From contig CAKSQS010000008.1 in the NCBI GenBank assembly GCA_934486705.1, forward strand, positions 1 through 64,000: DNA of 64,000 nucleotides. Direction: 5' to 3'. The position numbers were made by a program, and so were the translations under genes. This DNA comes from an uncultured Eubacteriales bacterium (lineage in GTDB: Bacteria > Bacillota > Clostridia > Oscillospirales > Acutalibacteraceae). The notes under the pieces were generated by a model that had not been told where the DNA came from, did no database searches, and saw nothing but the letters and a program-made list of their open reading frames with translations. This document shows, piece by piece, positions 44,221-53,048 of the stretch (positions are counted from its first letter, which is position 1; each line of letters starts with the position of its first letter).

Positions 44221-45378
44221 ATGAAAGATTATAAATTTAACGGCTCAATTTCCTTTGAGGTACTCAATAATTATCTTGAAAAGGCGGTAACATATGTAGG
44301 CTTTTTAAATAACCGCCCCAATGTTTTTAACAGCGCGTTTTGCGATGAAGCTGTAAGATTTCTGACAAAGGTAGGCGCAAAATACATACAGCGCGCGGCG
44401 GGGGAGTGGTATCCCTCCTATGAGTTTGAGCAGTATTATACCGCGTGCAAAGAAAAGCTTGCGGCGGCGCACAAAACAGACCCCGATATTATTTTCGAGG
44501 CGTGCATTTTTGAGGTGTCCTGTATTGATATGAACAATATTCCGATTCCCGAATGGGTTTTTGAGGCGTTTGGGTTAAAGCCCGAAAAGCGCAATTTTAA
44601 TGTTGATTTAACCCTGTTTAAGGACGGCTACGGTGTTGACTATTGGGAAAAGGATCATCACATACCCGATATTACCACAACCGAAATGCAAATGTTTGTT
44701 TATTACAGAGCGTGTAGCTTTATTGACGTAGGCTTTGAGGCGCTACATCTCGGTCAGGTTAAGCTTACCGGCAGGAGCGACCCCGAAAATATGGTATATA
44801 CAAGGCTTATACAAATGATAAGGGAATACGCAAAAACTCATTCGCGCCGCGGGTATGTGCTTATAAACGCGCATAATAACAATTTCACCTCACCCGACGG
44901 CAAAATGCTTGTGGATATGATAGTAGCGCCCGTACGTGTTCATGCCGCAAAGGACGAGGTAAACCACGCCGTAAGCGAAACAAACCCGCAGCGCTGCGAT
45001 ATTGAGCCGGGGTATTGGGGCGATTCGATTTACTGCTCGGGAATTTCGGGCACTTCACCCTCGGGCTGGTATGCCGAGAAATACCCCTATCTTGTTGAGT
45101 TTGATAATTACGGCGGCGTTATGGGTGACACCACCGATAAGGACAGCTACGTTTGGGGCAGGGACGAAATAGCCTGGTATGCGGCGCAGCCCGCTTGGTA
45201 CAGACGGGAATTTATGAAATTCCTTGTTAAAAAAATTGATAATTACAATGAAAACGGCCATGTTTCTATAGTCGGTTTTCGCGGGGGCAGCTATTTTGCA
45301 AACGATAAATCTGCCGCTTGCCCCGAGGGTGCGGGGGACGAAGATATGATAAAGGAAATGTTTGCGAATATTAAATAA
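44221..45378 (+). CDS. Cytoplasmic unrecognised barrel-like protein (paralog 2 of 3)
   Basis: A 385-residue protein made only of the domain found at the C-terminus of the 18126 and 45400 proteins, with no signal peptide. The diagnostic segments recur: FNGSISFEVLNNYLEKAVTY, QRAAGEWYPSYEFEQ, DPDIIFEACIFEVS, TTTEMQMFVYYRACSFIDVG, HLGQVKLTG, RRGYVLINAHNNNF, VSETNPQRCDIEPGYWGDS and LVEFDNYGG. As a stand-alone copy it shows that the domain folds and acts alone. ATG 44221 is behind AAAGGCGG; an ATG at 44203 overlaps the GH2 stop but lacks a site. Its cytoplasmic place beside GH3 and GH2 suggests it finishes an imported oligosaccharide. The family name is unknown to me. Confidence 0.6.
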   Translation: MKDYKFNGSISFEVLNNYLEKAVTYVGFLNNRPNVFNSAFCDEAVRFLTKVGAKYIQRAAGEWYPSYEFEQYYTACKEKLAAAHKTDPDIIFEACIFEVSCIDMNNIPIPEWVFEAFGLKPEKRNFNVDLTLFKDGYGVDYWEKDHHIPDITTTEMQMFVYYRACSFIDVGFEALHLGQVKLTGRSDPENMVYTRLIQMIREYAKTHSRRGYVLINAHNNNFTSPDGKMLVDMIVAPVRVHAAKDEVNHAVSETNPQRCDIEPGYWGDSIYCSGISGTSPSGWYAEKYPYLVEFDNYGGVMGDTTDKDSYVWGRDEIAWYAAQPAWYRREFMKFLVKKIDNYNENGHVSIVGFRGGSYFANDKSAACPEGAGDEDMIKEMFANIK

Positions 45379-45399
45379 ATTTAAAGGACTTGATTTTTT

Positions 45400-47880
45400 A
45401 TGGTAAGAGCAAAACGTATAGCGGCGGTTTTACTGGCGGCGGTAACCTTATTCGGCAATTTATGCGTAAGCGTAGGTGCGGCGGAAAACGGCGGGCTTGC
45501 TTTAAGTCTTGAAAGCGAGGCGCTTGCAAAGCCGGGCGGGGAGTTTTACTATGAAATAAATGTTGCTCCCGAAACGGACGGCATAGCTGTTTCAAGTGCG
45601 CTTATAGATATTGCGCTGCCGAAAATTTTCACCGTTAAAGAGGTTTATTTCGGCGAAAAGCGGTTATCGGAAGAGGATAACGATTATTTTACCGATAAAA
45701 ATAATCACCTTAAAATTTTAAGCGATATTGATATGTCGGCGGATGGCGGATTTTCTTGGTCGCTATCGCTTAAAACGGACGAAAATGCCGCTGAGGGAGT
45801 TTATGCCGTGACTGTGGGCGACAAAACCCAAATTTGCGATTCGGACCTTAACCGTCTGTTAGGCTCGGTGAAAAACGGGTATGTGCGCGTAGTATCAAGC
45901 GACAGCTTTATATTGGGCGATGTTAATTCCGACAAAAATGTTAACTCGGTTGATTTGAGCGCGCTGCGCAAAGAGCTGCTTGGGGTCAAGGCAGATGACT
46001 TTGATAAAAACGCCGCCGATTGTCATGCGGATAACCGTATAGATATATTGGATTTAATAGCGCTGAAAAAAATAATTTCCGAGGAAACCGCGGGGGAAAT
46101 TTACCTGTCGGATAACGGGTCGGACAGTGCCGACGGCTCATGCAGCGCCCCTGTAAAAACGCTGAAAACGGCGATAAATCTTGTACCGGACGGCGGAACG
46201 ATTTATATTACCGATAAGCTGACCTGTGCGGTCGGTGTTATTTGGCCGAACAGCTCCAAAAAAATCACAATAAGCGGCGGCTGCATTGACGCGTCGGGCG
46301 TTAAATCACTTGAGGTCGATACAAATGTTACTTTCCGCAATATTGAAATAATACTGGGCGATGCGACAATAATAAGCGCCGTGAACAGTAAAACGGTAAG
46401 CCTTGATAACGGCGTTACGGTAACGGGCGGCGCTAAAGAAAGCAAGCCGGTTTTACTGCAATATGCCGATGAATTTCTGTTCTCCGAAAATCCCACGCTC
46501 AATTGGTCTGCTCCGCAGAGCGGAAAGCCCGTAAGCGTAGGCATATATGACGAATACGGCAGGCGGTTGTTTTACAGGGACGGCATTACCGAAACTTCGG
46601 TAAAATGCACGGCAGGGCTTACCCACGGCAAGAGCTATACCGTTAAAATGCGCTACACCGATGTATACGGCGTTGAAAAGTATGTAAGCAATGCGGGTGA
46701 AAACGGCAAAACACTGCGCTGCATAGCGGAAAAGGGCTTGAACGACAGCAAAAGCTTCAGCTTTTCAAATTCCATAAGCCTTGAGGTGCTTAATAATTAT
46801 CTTTCAAGGGCGGTTACATACGCTTTAAGCAATAACAACGGCAGCTTTAATGATGAGGCAATGCGCTTTCTTTTAAATGTGGGCGCTAAATATGTTCAGC
46901 GTGCCACGGGCGAGTGGTATCCATCTTATGAGTATGAGAAAAATTATCCGTTTTTAAAGGCAAAGCTGGCAGCAGCACATTCGGTTGACCCCGATATTGT
47001 TTTCGAGGCGTGCATTTTTGAGGTTTCCGGTAACAGTATGAATAATATACCTATACCGGCGTATGTTTTTGAGGCGTTCGGGCTTACCCCCGAAAACCGC
47101 TGCTTTAATGCAGACCTTACCGAGTTTGCCGACGGCTACGGTGTGGATTATTGGGAAAAGGATTTCAACATACCCGATATTACCACCACCGAAATGCAGA
47201 TGTTTGTTTATTACAGAGCGTGCAGCTATATTGACTTAGGCTTTGAGGCGCTGCACCTCGGTCAGGTGGGGCTGACAGGTAAAAATGATACAAATAACGC
47301 TGTGTATACAAAGCTTATAGGTATGATACGCGATTATGCAAAGACCCACGCACGGCGCGGCTATGTGCTTATAAACGCGCATAAGAATGATTTTAAAGCG
47401 GCTGACGGCACTATGCTTACAGATATGATTGTAGCGCCCGCGCGTATGCACGCGGCAATGGGTGAAACAAAGCATGCGGTGAGCGAAACAAACCCGCAGC
47501 GCTGCATAATAGAAAAGGGCTACTGGGGCGATTCTGTTTATCAATCGGGAATTTCGGGTAAATCACCCTCCGGCTGGTATGCCGAGAAATACCCCTATCT
47601 TGTTGAATTTGATAATTACAGCTTAGGTGAAACCGATACGACCGACCCCAACTCTTATGTATGGGGCAAGGATGAAATAACCTGGTTTATTCAGCAGCCG
47701 CAGTGGTATCGCCGTGAATTTATGAATTATCTTATAAATACAATAAACGGCTATAACGAAAACGGGCACGTTTCTGTGGTTGGTTACCGCGGGGGCGGAT
47801 ATTTTGCAAACGATAAATCGGAGCTGTGCGAAAACGGTGTAAATGCGGAAGAATTTATTAAAGAGCTTTTTTCAAAATAG
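45400..47880 (+). CDS. Secreted cohesin-like/dockerin protein with unrecognised barrel-like domain (paralog 3 of 3)
   Basis: An 826-residue secreted protein. Signal peptide 1-27; a cohesin-like beta-sandwich about 28-168 (LALSLESEALAKPGGEFYYE, IDIALPKIFTVKEVYFG); a dockerin about 172-230 with DVNSDKNVNSVDLSALRKEL and DCHADNRIDILDLIALKKI; a beta-helix-like stretch about 232-345 (GSDSADGSCSAPVKTLKTAI); an Fn3-like module about 352-450 colinear with that of the 18126 lipoprotein; and the shared 375-residue domain to the end. The second dockerin loop is atypical (DCHADNRID). The cohesin call is tentative. If correct, the protein could both dock to a scaffold and recruit partners. Confidence 0.6.
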   Translation: MVRAKRIAAVLLAAVTLFGNLCVSVGAAENGGLALSLESEALAKPGGEFYYEINVAPETDGIAVSSALIDIALPKIFTVKEVYFGEKRLSEEDNDYFTDKNNHLKILSDIDMSADGGFSWSLSLKTDENAAEGVYAVTVGDKTQICDSDLNRLLGSVKNGYVRVVSSDSFILGDVNSDKNVNSVDLSALRKELLGVKADDFDKNAADCHADNRIDILDLIALKKIISEETAGEIYLSDNGSDSADGSCSAPVKTLKTAINLVPDGGTIYITDKLTCAVGVIWPNSSKKITISGGCIDASGVKSLEVDTNVTFRNIEIILGDATIISAVNSKTVSLDNGVTVTGGAKESKPVLLQYADEFLFSENPTLNWSAPQSGKPVSVGIYDEYGRRLFYRDGITETSVKCTAGLTHGKSYTVKMRYTDVYGVEKYVSNAGENGKTLRCIAEKGLNDSKSFSFSNSISLEVLNNYLSRAVTYALSNNNGSFNDEAMRFLLNVGAKYVQRATGEWYPSYEYEKNYPFLKAKLAAAHSVDPDIVFEACIFEVSGNSMNNIPIPAYVFEAFGLTPENRCFNADLTEFADGYGVDYWEKDFNIPDITTTEMQMFVYYRACSYIDLGFEALHLGQVGLTGKNDTNNAVYTKLIGMIRDYAKTHARRGYVLINAHKNDFKAADGTMLTDMIVAPARMHAAMGETKHAVSETNPQRCIIEKGYWGDSVYQSGISGKSPSGWYAEKYPYLVEFDNYSLGETDTTDPNSYVWGKDEITWFIQQPQWYRREFMNYLINTINGYNENGHVSVVGYRGGGYFANDKSELCENGVNAEEFIKELFSK

Positions 47881-47882
47881 GA

Positions 47883-48131
47883 GTGGGCAAAAACAATGTC
47901 AGGGAACGATATAAAAACACTTGCCGGCTCGTCGCTTGCGGGCAGCTGCGCGGCGCAAAAAAGGTTACGCTCGAAAGCGGAGAAGAAACCACAGTCAGCT
48001 TCAGCCTTGGGTTGAAGGATTTCGGTTTTTACCTTGAGAACGGCACGTTTATTCTTGAAAAGGGCGATTTTGATATTTATATAGGCGACAGCAGCATTTG
48101 CAAAAATAAAAAACGAATAAGCATTGAATGA
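47883..48131 (+). pseudogene. Remnant of a GH3 C-terminal Fn3-like domain
   Basis: The frame reads QLRGAKKVTLESGEETTVSFSL, FGFYLENGTFILEKGDFDIYIGDSS, which is the standard ending of a conventional GH3 enzyme (KGFKKVTLxPGE ... YDxGxWVxExGxFxVxVGxSS). Nothing of the catalytic domains is left; the preceding residues do not match the family, suggesting extra frame loss. It sits directly behind the paralog 3 gene. Confidence 0.7.
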
Positions 48132-48150
48132 TTTTTTCAGAGGTAATAAT

Positions 48151-49005
48151 ATGTTTTTAAATGAAATAAATTTAAGAGATCCGTTCATTTTAGCTGATAA
48201 CGGCAGATATTATCTTTACGGAACGCGGGGCTCTGTAAATTTCGGTGAGGCATATGGGTTTGACGTCTATGTAAGTGCGGATCTGGAAAGCTGGAGCGAG
48301 CCTAAGGAGATTTTTACCGCATCGCCGAATTTTTGGGCGACTGAAAATTTTTGGGCGCCCGAGGTGCATAAATACCGCGGGAAATACTATATGCTCGCAT
48401 CATTTAAAAGCAAAACCGCTTGCCGCGCAACGCAGATATTGGTATCTGACACTCCCGACGGTAAATTTGTTCCGCTGACCGATAAGCCGATAACCCCCGA
48501 TGAATGGGAATGCCTTGACGGCACGCTTTACATAAACAAAGAGGGAAAGCCTTATATGATTTTCTGTCATGAATGGACGCAGGTAAAAGACGGTGAAATG
48601 TGCGCAATAGCCCTGTCGGACGACCTTAAAACCGCAGTGAGCAAGCCGATTTTACTCTTTAGAGCGTCTGAACCTTTATGGGCTGAAAAAGAAAAGGATA
48701 ACTGGGTCACCGACGGACCTTTTATGTACCTCACCGAGAATGGGGAGCTTTTAATGATTTGGTCAAGCGGAACAAGCAAGGCTTATGTAGAGGCTGTGTC
48801 TTATTCCGATAACGGCGAGATAACAGGAAATTGGAAGCATTGCGATAAATTGCTGTTTGATGAAAACGGTGGGCACGGAATGATATTTAAAAGCTTTGAG
48901 GGTCAAAAATATTTTGTCTGTCATTACCCGAACATACCATCTGAAGAGCGCCCGGTTCTAAGAAAAATAAGAGAAAACGGCGGTACTCTTGAAATTGCGG
49001 ATTGA
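48151..49005 (+). CDS. GH43 family glycosidase
   Basis: A 284-residue single-domain five-bladed propeller enzyme, cytoplasmic. The catalytic base is the Asp of NLRDPFIL (D10). FWATENFWAPEVHKYRGKYYML and CLDGTLYINKEGKPYMIF provide the second acidic position, and VTDGPFMYLTENGELLMIWSSG occupies the place where many members have EGP, an Asp-for-Glu variation also seen in some related members. Family activities include alpha-L-arabinofuranosidase and beta-xylosidase. ATG 48151 is chosen for its GAGGT site; the frame reads upstream to 48124 over the GH3 remnant. Confidence 0.88.
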   Translation: MFLNEINLRDPFILADNGRYYLYGTRGSVNFGEAYGFDVYVSADLESWSEPKEIFTASPNFWATENFWAPEVHKYRGKYYMLASFKSKTACRATQILVSDTPDGKFVPLTDKPITPDEWECLDGTLYINKEGKPYMIFCHEWTQVKDGEMCAIALSDDLKTAVSKPILLFRASEPLWAEKEKDNWVTDGPFMYLTENGELLMIWSSGTSKAYVEAVSYSDNGEITGNWKHCDKLLFDENGGHGMIFKSFEGQKYFVCHYPNIPSEERPVLRKIRENGGTLEIAD

Positions 49006-49070
49006 ATGCTGTGAAAAATCTACGGAAAGCACACATAAAAAAATATAAGTATATATACGGGTGAATTATT

Positions 49071-49907
49071 ATGTGGAAAACTAAATTATGTATTGCAACA
49101 AGCGATCAATTTGAATTAAGCGTGCCCGAGCAGATAAGGCTTTTTTAAAAAATCGGGTTTGACGGATTTTTCACAGGGTATACAAAGCATGAGGACATAG
49201 CCGAATACAGAAGACTTGCCGATGAATTGGGTATGATTTATCAGTCGGTACACGCGCCGTTTGTAAGAATGAATGAAATGTGGGAAACAGGCGAGGAAGC
49301 GGCGGCGGAGATTATTGACTGCCTGCATGCCTGCGCCGAAAACGGCGTGCCGATAATGGTGGCGCATACCTTTATAGGCTTTAATGACCACACCCCGAAT
49401 GAAAAAGGGCTTGAAAATTTCGGCAAGGTAGTACGCGAGGCGGAGCGTCTCGGCGTTAAAGTTGCCTTTGAGAATACCGAGGGTGAGGAGTATTTAGCGG
49501 CGGTTATGGAGCGGTTTAAGGGAAGCACCGCAGTCGGCTTTTGCTGGGATACGGGGCACGAAATGTGCTATAACCATTCAAAGGATATGCTGTCTCTCTA
49601 CGGGGATAAGCTTATAGCAACGCATATAAACGATAACCTCGGAATACGCGATTTTGACGGTAATATAACATGGTATGACGATTTACACCTACTGCCGTTT
49701 GACGGCATAGCCGACTGGCAGGGCATAGCCGACAGGCTTGACAAATGCGGCTATAACGGTATACTTACTTTTGAGCTTAACCGCTGCTCAAAGCCCGATC
49801 GTCACGAAAATGATTTTTACAGAGATATGCCGATTGAAAAATACCTTACCCTTGCCTTTATGCAGGCTTGCAGGGTGGCAGCTTTAAGAAAAAGCTTAAA
49901 AAGGTGA
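49071..49907 (+). pseudogene. Sugar phosphate isomerase/epimerase with premature TAA
   Basis: From ATG 49071 the frame encodes a TIM-barrel isomerase/epimerase of the xylose-isomerase-like superfamily, interrupted by TAA at 49146-49148 (codon 26) in RLF-stop-KIGFDGFF. Downstream the frame is intact to 49907, with YQSVHAPFVRMNEMW, VPIMVAHTFIGFNDHTPNE, VKVAFENTEGEEYL (metal-binding Glu), FCWDTGHEMCYN and IATHINDNLGIRDFDG (metal-binding His). A downstream ATG at 49227 would omit the first barrel strands. A recent inactivation by one substitution (AAA to TAA) is most likely; a sequencing error is possible. Confidence 0.75.
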
Positions 49908-49912
49908 ATATT

Positions 49913-50354
49913 ATGTAGACAAGACTTTTTGAGGGCGGAGACCCGTTTTTAATGACCTACGGCAATAAATTTGATATTTCCGAGCCTAAATATCTTCGCC
50001 TTGTACGCGCGATGGAATCGGCGGCAATATTAGGTGCAAAAAATATTGTGGTTTATGTCATATCCGTTCCGAAAAACGTGAACTTTGAGGAATATAATAT
50101 AAGATATTACAAAAGCCTTGTATCGTATTGTGAAAAATTCGGAATTGGTGTAGCGGTTGAAAATCTTTTCGGCTGCGACGCAAAGCGCAGGCACGTAACG
50201 GGGATATTAGGCTCGCCGCAAGAACTTAATAAGATAGTTGAAAAGCTTAACAGTGGAAATATTTAATTGTCTCGGCAAATTTCCGAATGAGCTTATAGGC
50301 GACGCTTTGCAGCTTGCGGCGACGGTGGGAAGAAGCCTTACATTTATGTTTTAG
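49913..50354 (+). pseudogene. Second sugar isomerase remnant: stop after ATG, internal deletion, frameshift
   Basis: ATG 49913 is followed immediately by TAG. Beyond it the frame reads RLFEGGDPFLMTYGNKFDIS, AAILGAKNIVVYVISVP, YCEKFGIGVAVENLFG until a stop at 50264-50266. The next frame then carries CLGKFPNELIGDALQLAATV and GRSLTFMF, a typical C-terminus of the same family, ending at 50354. The N-terminus and the middle of the barrel, including the late metal ligands, are gone. It lies directly behind the broken isomerase above. Confidence 0.65.
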
Positions 50355-50409
50355 AGAGAATTGTACTGAAAAATATAAAACTCATAAAATTTGAAGGAGA
50401 GGAATTTTT

Positions 50410-51243
50410 ATGAAGCTACAATATTTGGGGACGGCGGCAGCCGAAGGATTTCCGGGGATGTTTTGCAGCTGCGAGGCATGCGAAAGGGCGCGAAAAGCCG
50501 GAGGAAGAAATATTCGCACACGCTCACAGGCAGTAATAGACGATTGCCTGTTGATAGATTTTCCTGCTGATACCTATCATCATGTTTTGACGCATGGATT
50601 AGCGCTTGAAAAAATACAACATTGTATAATAACTCATTCACACAGTGACCACTTTTATCCTGCCGATTTAGAGATGTGCCGCGTTGGTTTCGCTCATTTG
50701 CGGAATAATAGTACATTTAATGTTTACGGTTGGACGGATGTATATGAAAAATCAGAAAAAATGGTTAAGGAGTATTATTTGAACAATGAAAATCGTGTTG
50801 TGACACATTTAATTAAACCGTTTGAAACCTTTATGATTGAAAATTACAGTATTACTCCTTTACCGGCAGATCACGATCGCAAATCCTCGCCGGTTATATA
50901 TGCGATCAGTGATAAAAAATCCACTCTGCTTTATGCGCATGATACAGGTTTGCTGAAAGATGAGGTGTGGGAATGGCTTAAAAAAAGCGAAATGTATTTC
51001 GATTTTGTATCGCTTGACTGTACCGGTGGTATTTTAACAGGTTGGGAAAGCGGACATATGGGAATAGATACCTGTTGTAAGTTTGCCGATAAGCTTAAAC
51101 AAATTGGAAATGCGGACGGCGCAACCAAATTTTGTTTAAATCACTTTTCGCATAACTGTCTTGCCGATTATGATGATATAATACCTTACGCTCAAAAATA
51201 CGGTTTTGATGTTTCATTCGATGGGAAAACAGATTTTTTCTAA
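50410..51243 (+). CDS. MBL-fold metallohydrolase, PhnP-like
   Basis: A 277-residue beta-lactamase-fold hydrolase. It begins LQYLGTAAAEGFPGMFCSCEACERAR (a cysteine cluster at about 18-24 as in PhnP-type phosphodiesterases) and has the metal site THSHSDHF (H76, H78, D80, H81), a later PADHD and AHDTGLL segment, and HFSHN near the end. PhnP acts on cyclic ribose phosphates in phosphonate use, but related enzymes act on other phosphodiesters, so substrate is open. Ribosome site GGAGAGG. It is one of the intact genes in a decayed stretch, implying it is still useful. Confidence 0.85.
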   Translation: MKLQYLGTAAAEGFPGMFCSCEACERARKAGGRNIRTRSQAVIDDCLLIDFPADTYHHVLTHGLALEKIQHCIITHSHSDHFYPADLEMCRVGFAHLRNNSTFNVYGWTDVYEKSEKMVKEYYLNNENRVVTHLIKPFETFMIENYSITPLPADHDRKSSPVIYAISDKKSTLLYAHDTGLLKDEVWEWLKKSEMYFDFVSLDCTGGILTGWESGHMGIDTCCKFADKLKQIGNADGATKFCLNHFSHNCLADYDDIIPYAQKYGFDVSFDGKTDFF

Positions 51244-51321
51244 AGCCTTATCGGCAAATGATAGGCTTGTAGTGTAATGAGAATTATTTGGAGTCATTAT
51301 CATTTTAAAACGGTGAGAACA

Positions 51322-51555
51322 TTGAATATTGTTGAAGTATTGCTGCGTTCATTAGCAGCGGTGATAATAGGCGTTCTTATAGGCGGCGAGCGTATGCGGC
51401 ACGGCAGAGCGGCAGGTATGCGAACGCACATTTTAGTCTGCCTCGGCTCTTGTATGGCGAGTATGACAAGTATGTATGTTGCGAATATGATAGGCATAAA
51501 CAGCGACGTTTTCAGAATACCCGCACAGGTGGTATTGGGCAGAGGGCTTTGCTAA
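51322..51555 (+). pseudogene. MgtC/SapB-family N-terminal fragment
   Basis: Starting at TTG 51322, the frame gives LNIVEVLLRSLAAVIIGVLIGGER, then MRTHILVCLGSCMASMTSMY and RIPAQVV, the first helices of MgtC-type membrane proteins, where the next segment should be SGIGFLGAG. Instead it reads LGRGLC and stops at 51555. About 75 of the usual 220 or so residues remain. The following 130 bases in the same frame (MKRLKAVIQPLITVWFTVEG...) are an unrelated, unrecognised scrap. Confidence 0.65.
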
Positions 51556-51718
51556 AACGATAGAAAGACTATGAAACGCTTGAAAGCTGTTATTCAGCCT
51601 CTTATAACCGTTTGGTTTACGGTTGAAGGTGAGCTTTATTCGGTAAAATTCGGAGAAACGCCGAATATCAGAAAATCGGATGTGTCTTAAAAAAGTAATT
51701 TTTCAGGAGGATATTATT

Positions 51719-52873
51719 ATGAGAAATGTTAAAGATTACGGAGCAAAGGGCGACGGTATCACACTTGATACAGAAGCTTTCCAAAAGGCGATAGACGCGG
51801 GCGGAATGGTATATGTTCCCGAAGGAGAGTACATTGTAGGAACGCTGTACCTCAAAAGTAACGGCGGGCTGCACCTGGCAACCGGAAGCGTGCTTAAAGG
51901 CAGCCACAGAAGAGAAGATTATAATGTCGATGATTTTTGCGTTCAGAACAGGGCAGCCGTATCCGAGTGGGCTACGGGCGCTCATATGATAGTTGCGCTG
52001 GAACAGAAAAACATTGTAATAGAAGGTCACGGGACAATTGACGGACAGGGAAATTATTGGATGAATGAAAAAAATACAATTCCCGGTTATCCTGTGGCAG
52101 AGGACAGAGACTATAAGCCCAATCCCGAGCGACCGGGACAGATGATATTTATATGTGAATGTGAAAATGTCAGTATAAGCAATGTAAATATTGTAAACGG
52201 TCCGTTTTGGCATGTTTTTCTGCATGGCTGCTCCAATGCTGATTTAAGAGGGCTGAAAATCAGCGGCGACCGCCCGAGGTGGACAAATGACGGAATTGAT
52301 ATTGATTGCTGCTCAAATGTTACCGTTAGCGATTGTATTATAGATGTAGGCGATGACGCGCTTACACTCAGAGGAAATATTGAGCCGCTTAAAACCAAAA
52401 AGGCCTGTGAAAAAATTGTAGTTACAAACTGTGTTTTGCGCGCTCACCGTGATTACGGAATACGTATCGGCGTCGGTGACGGCGAAATCCGTGACAGCAT
52501 AATCTCAAATTGCATTATAGAAGCACCGAATTGTTGCGGCGTTGGAATTATGGGAAGATGGCATCCGGATTCAAAATCTGCCACTTCGTCGGAAAATATT
52601 ATCTGCCGCGGTCTTGAAATTCGTGCTAAAAGCCCGTTTGAAATAATACTTGCATACGGTGAAACGCCGCTGCCTAAAGAATGCCATATTCGTAATATAA
52701 GCTTTAGCGATATTTTGTCGTTTTCACAGGTAGGAGCTGTTATTCACGGTTTTGCAGAAGAACATATTGATAATGTTAGTTTGAATAATATAACAATGAA
52801 TTGTAAAAACTCCGAGCCGCTGAGCATTAAATATGCCGATCATCTTGATATTAACAATTTGAAAATTTCATAA
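51719..52873 (+). CDS. GH28-like right-handed beta-helix glycosidase
   Basis: A 384-residue cytoplasmic beta-helix protein. NVKDYGAKGDGITLDTEAFQKAID is the start common to polygalacturonase-type enzymes. The catalytic area is recognisable: NDGIDIDCCSNVTVSDC, VGDDALTLRG (paired Asp) and HRDYGIRIGVGDG, where the usual G-H-G-x-x-I-G histidine motif is modified. GH28 enzymes hydrolyse galacturonic acid or rhamnogalacturonan linkages. The modified motif leaves linkage and product uncertain. ATG 51719 is fixed by AGGAGG at 51705-51710. Confidence 0.82.
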   Translation: MRNVKDYGAKGDGITLDTEAFQKAIDAGGMVYVPEGEYIVGTLYLKSNGGLHLATGSVLKGSHRREDYNVDDFCVQNRAAVSEWATGAHMIVALEQKNIVIEGHGTIDGQGNYWMNEKNTIPGYPVAEDRDYKPNPERPGQMIFICECENVSISNVNIVNGPFWHVFLHGCSNADLRGLKISGDRPRWTNDGIDIDCCSNVTVSDCIIDVGDDALTLRGNIEPLKTKKACEKIVVTNCVLRAHRDYGIRIGVGDGEIRDSIISNCIIEAPNCCGVGIMGRWHPDSKSATSSENIICRGLEIRAKSPFEIILAYGETPLPKECHIRNISFSDILSFSQVGAVIHGFAEEHIDNVSLNNITMNCKNSEPLSIKYADHLDINNLKIS

Positions 52874-52911
52874 AAGGCTTAATATTTGAAGGCTACAGTG
52901 AGGCGCCCCAA

Positions 52912-53040
52912 ATGACAAAAATAACAGTTGATTTTGCAAAAAGTACGGGCGAGGTAAAGCAGGAAGTTTTAAGCGAAGCGAAAGAATTAAAGCTGAATGT
53001 ATCTTTATACAGCTGTTATTTATTAAGCCTTGAATGGTGA
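52912..53040 (+). pseudogene. C-terminal scrap of a glycosidase-like gene
   Basis: A 42-codon frame (MTKITVDFAKSTGEVKQEV...) ending SLYSCYLLSLEW, which resembles the final strand of the C-terminal beta domain of GH-A clan glycosidases (PPYSVxxLEL). It lacks a ribosome site and overlaps the next gene's leader. The parent family cannot be named. Confidence 0.35.
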
Positions 53041-53048
53041 GTGATATT

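Noticed and set aside
2392..49918. In-frame stops (TAG in xis and an isomerase, TAA in another isomerase) as evidence of stop-codon recoding.
   Set aside because: Two different stop codons are involved and all affected genes show other signs of decay or lie in a remnant element; large intact genes here use TAA, TAG and TGA normally as stops.
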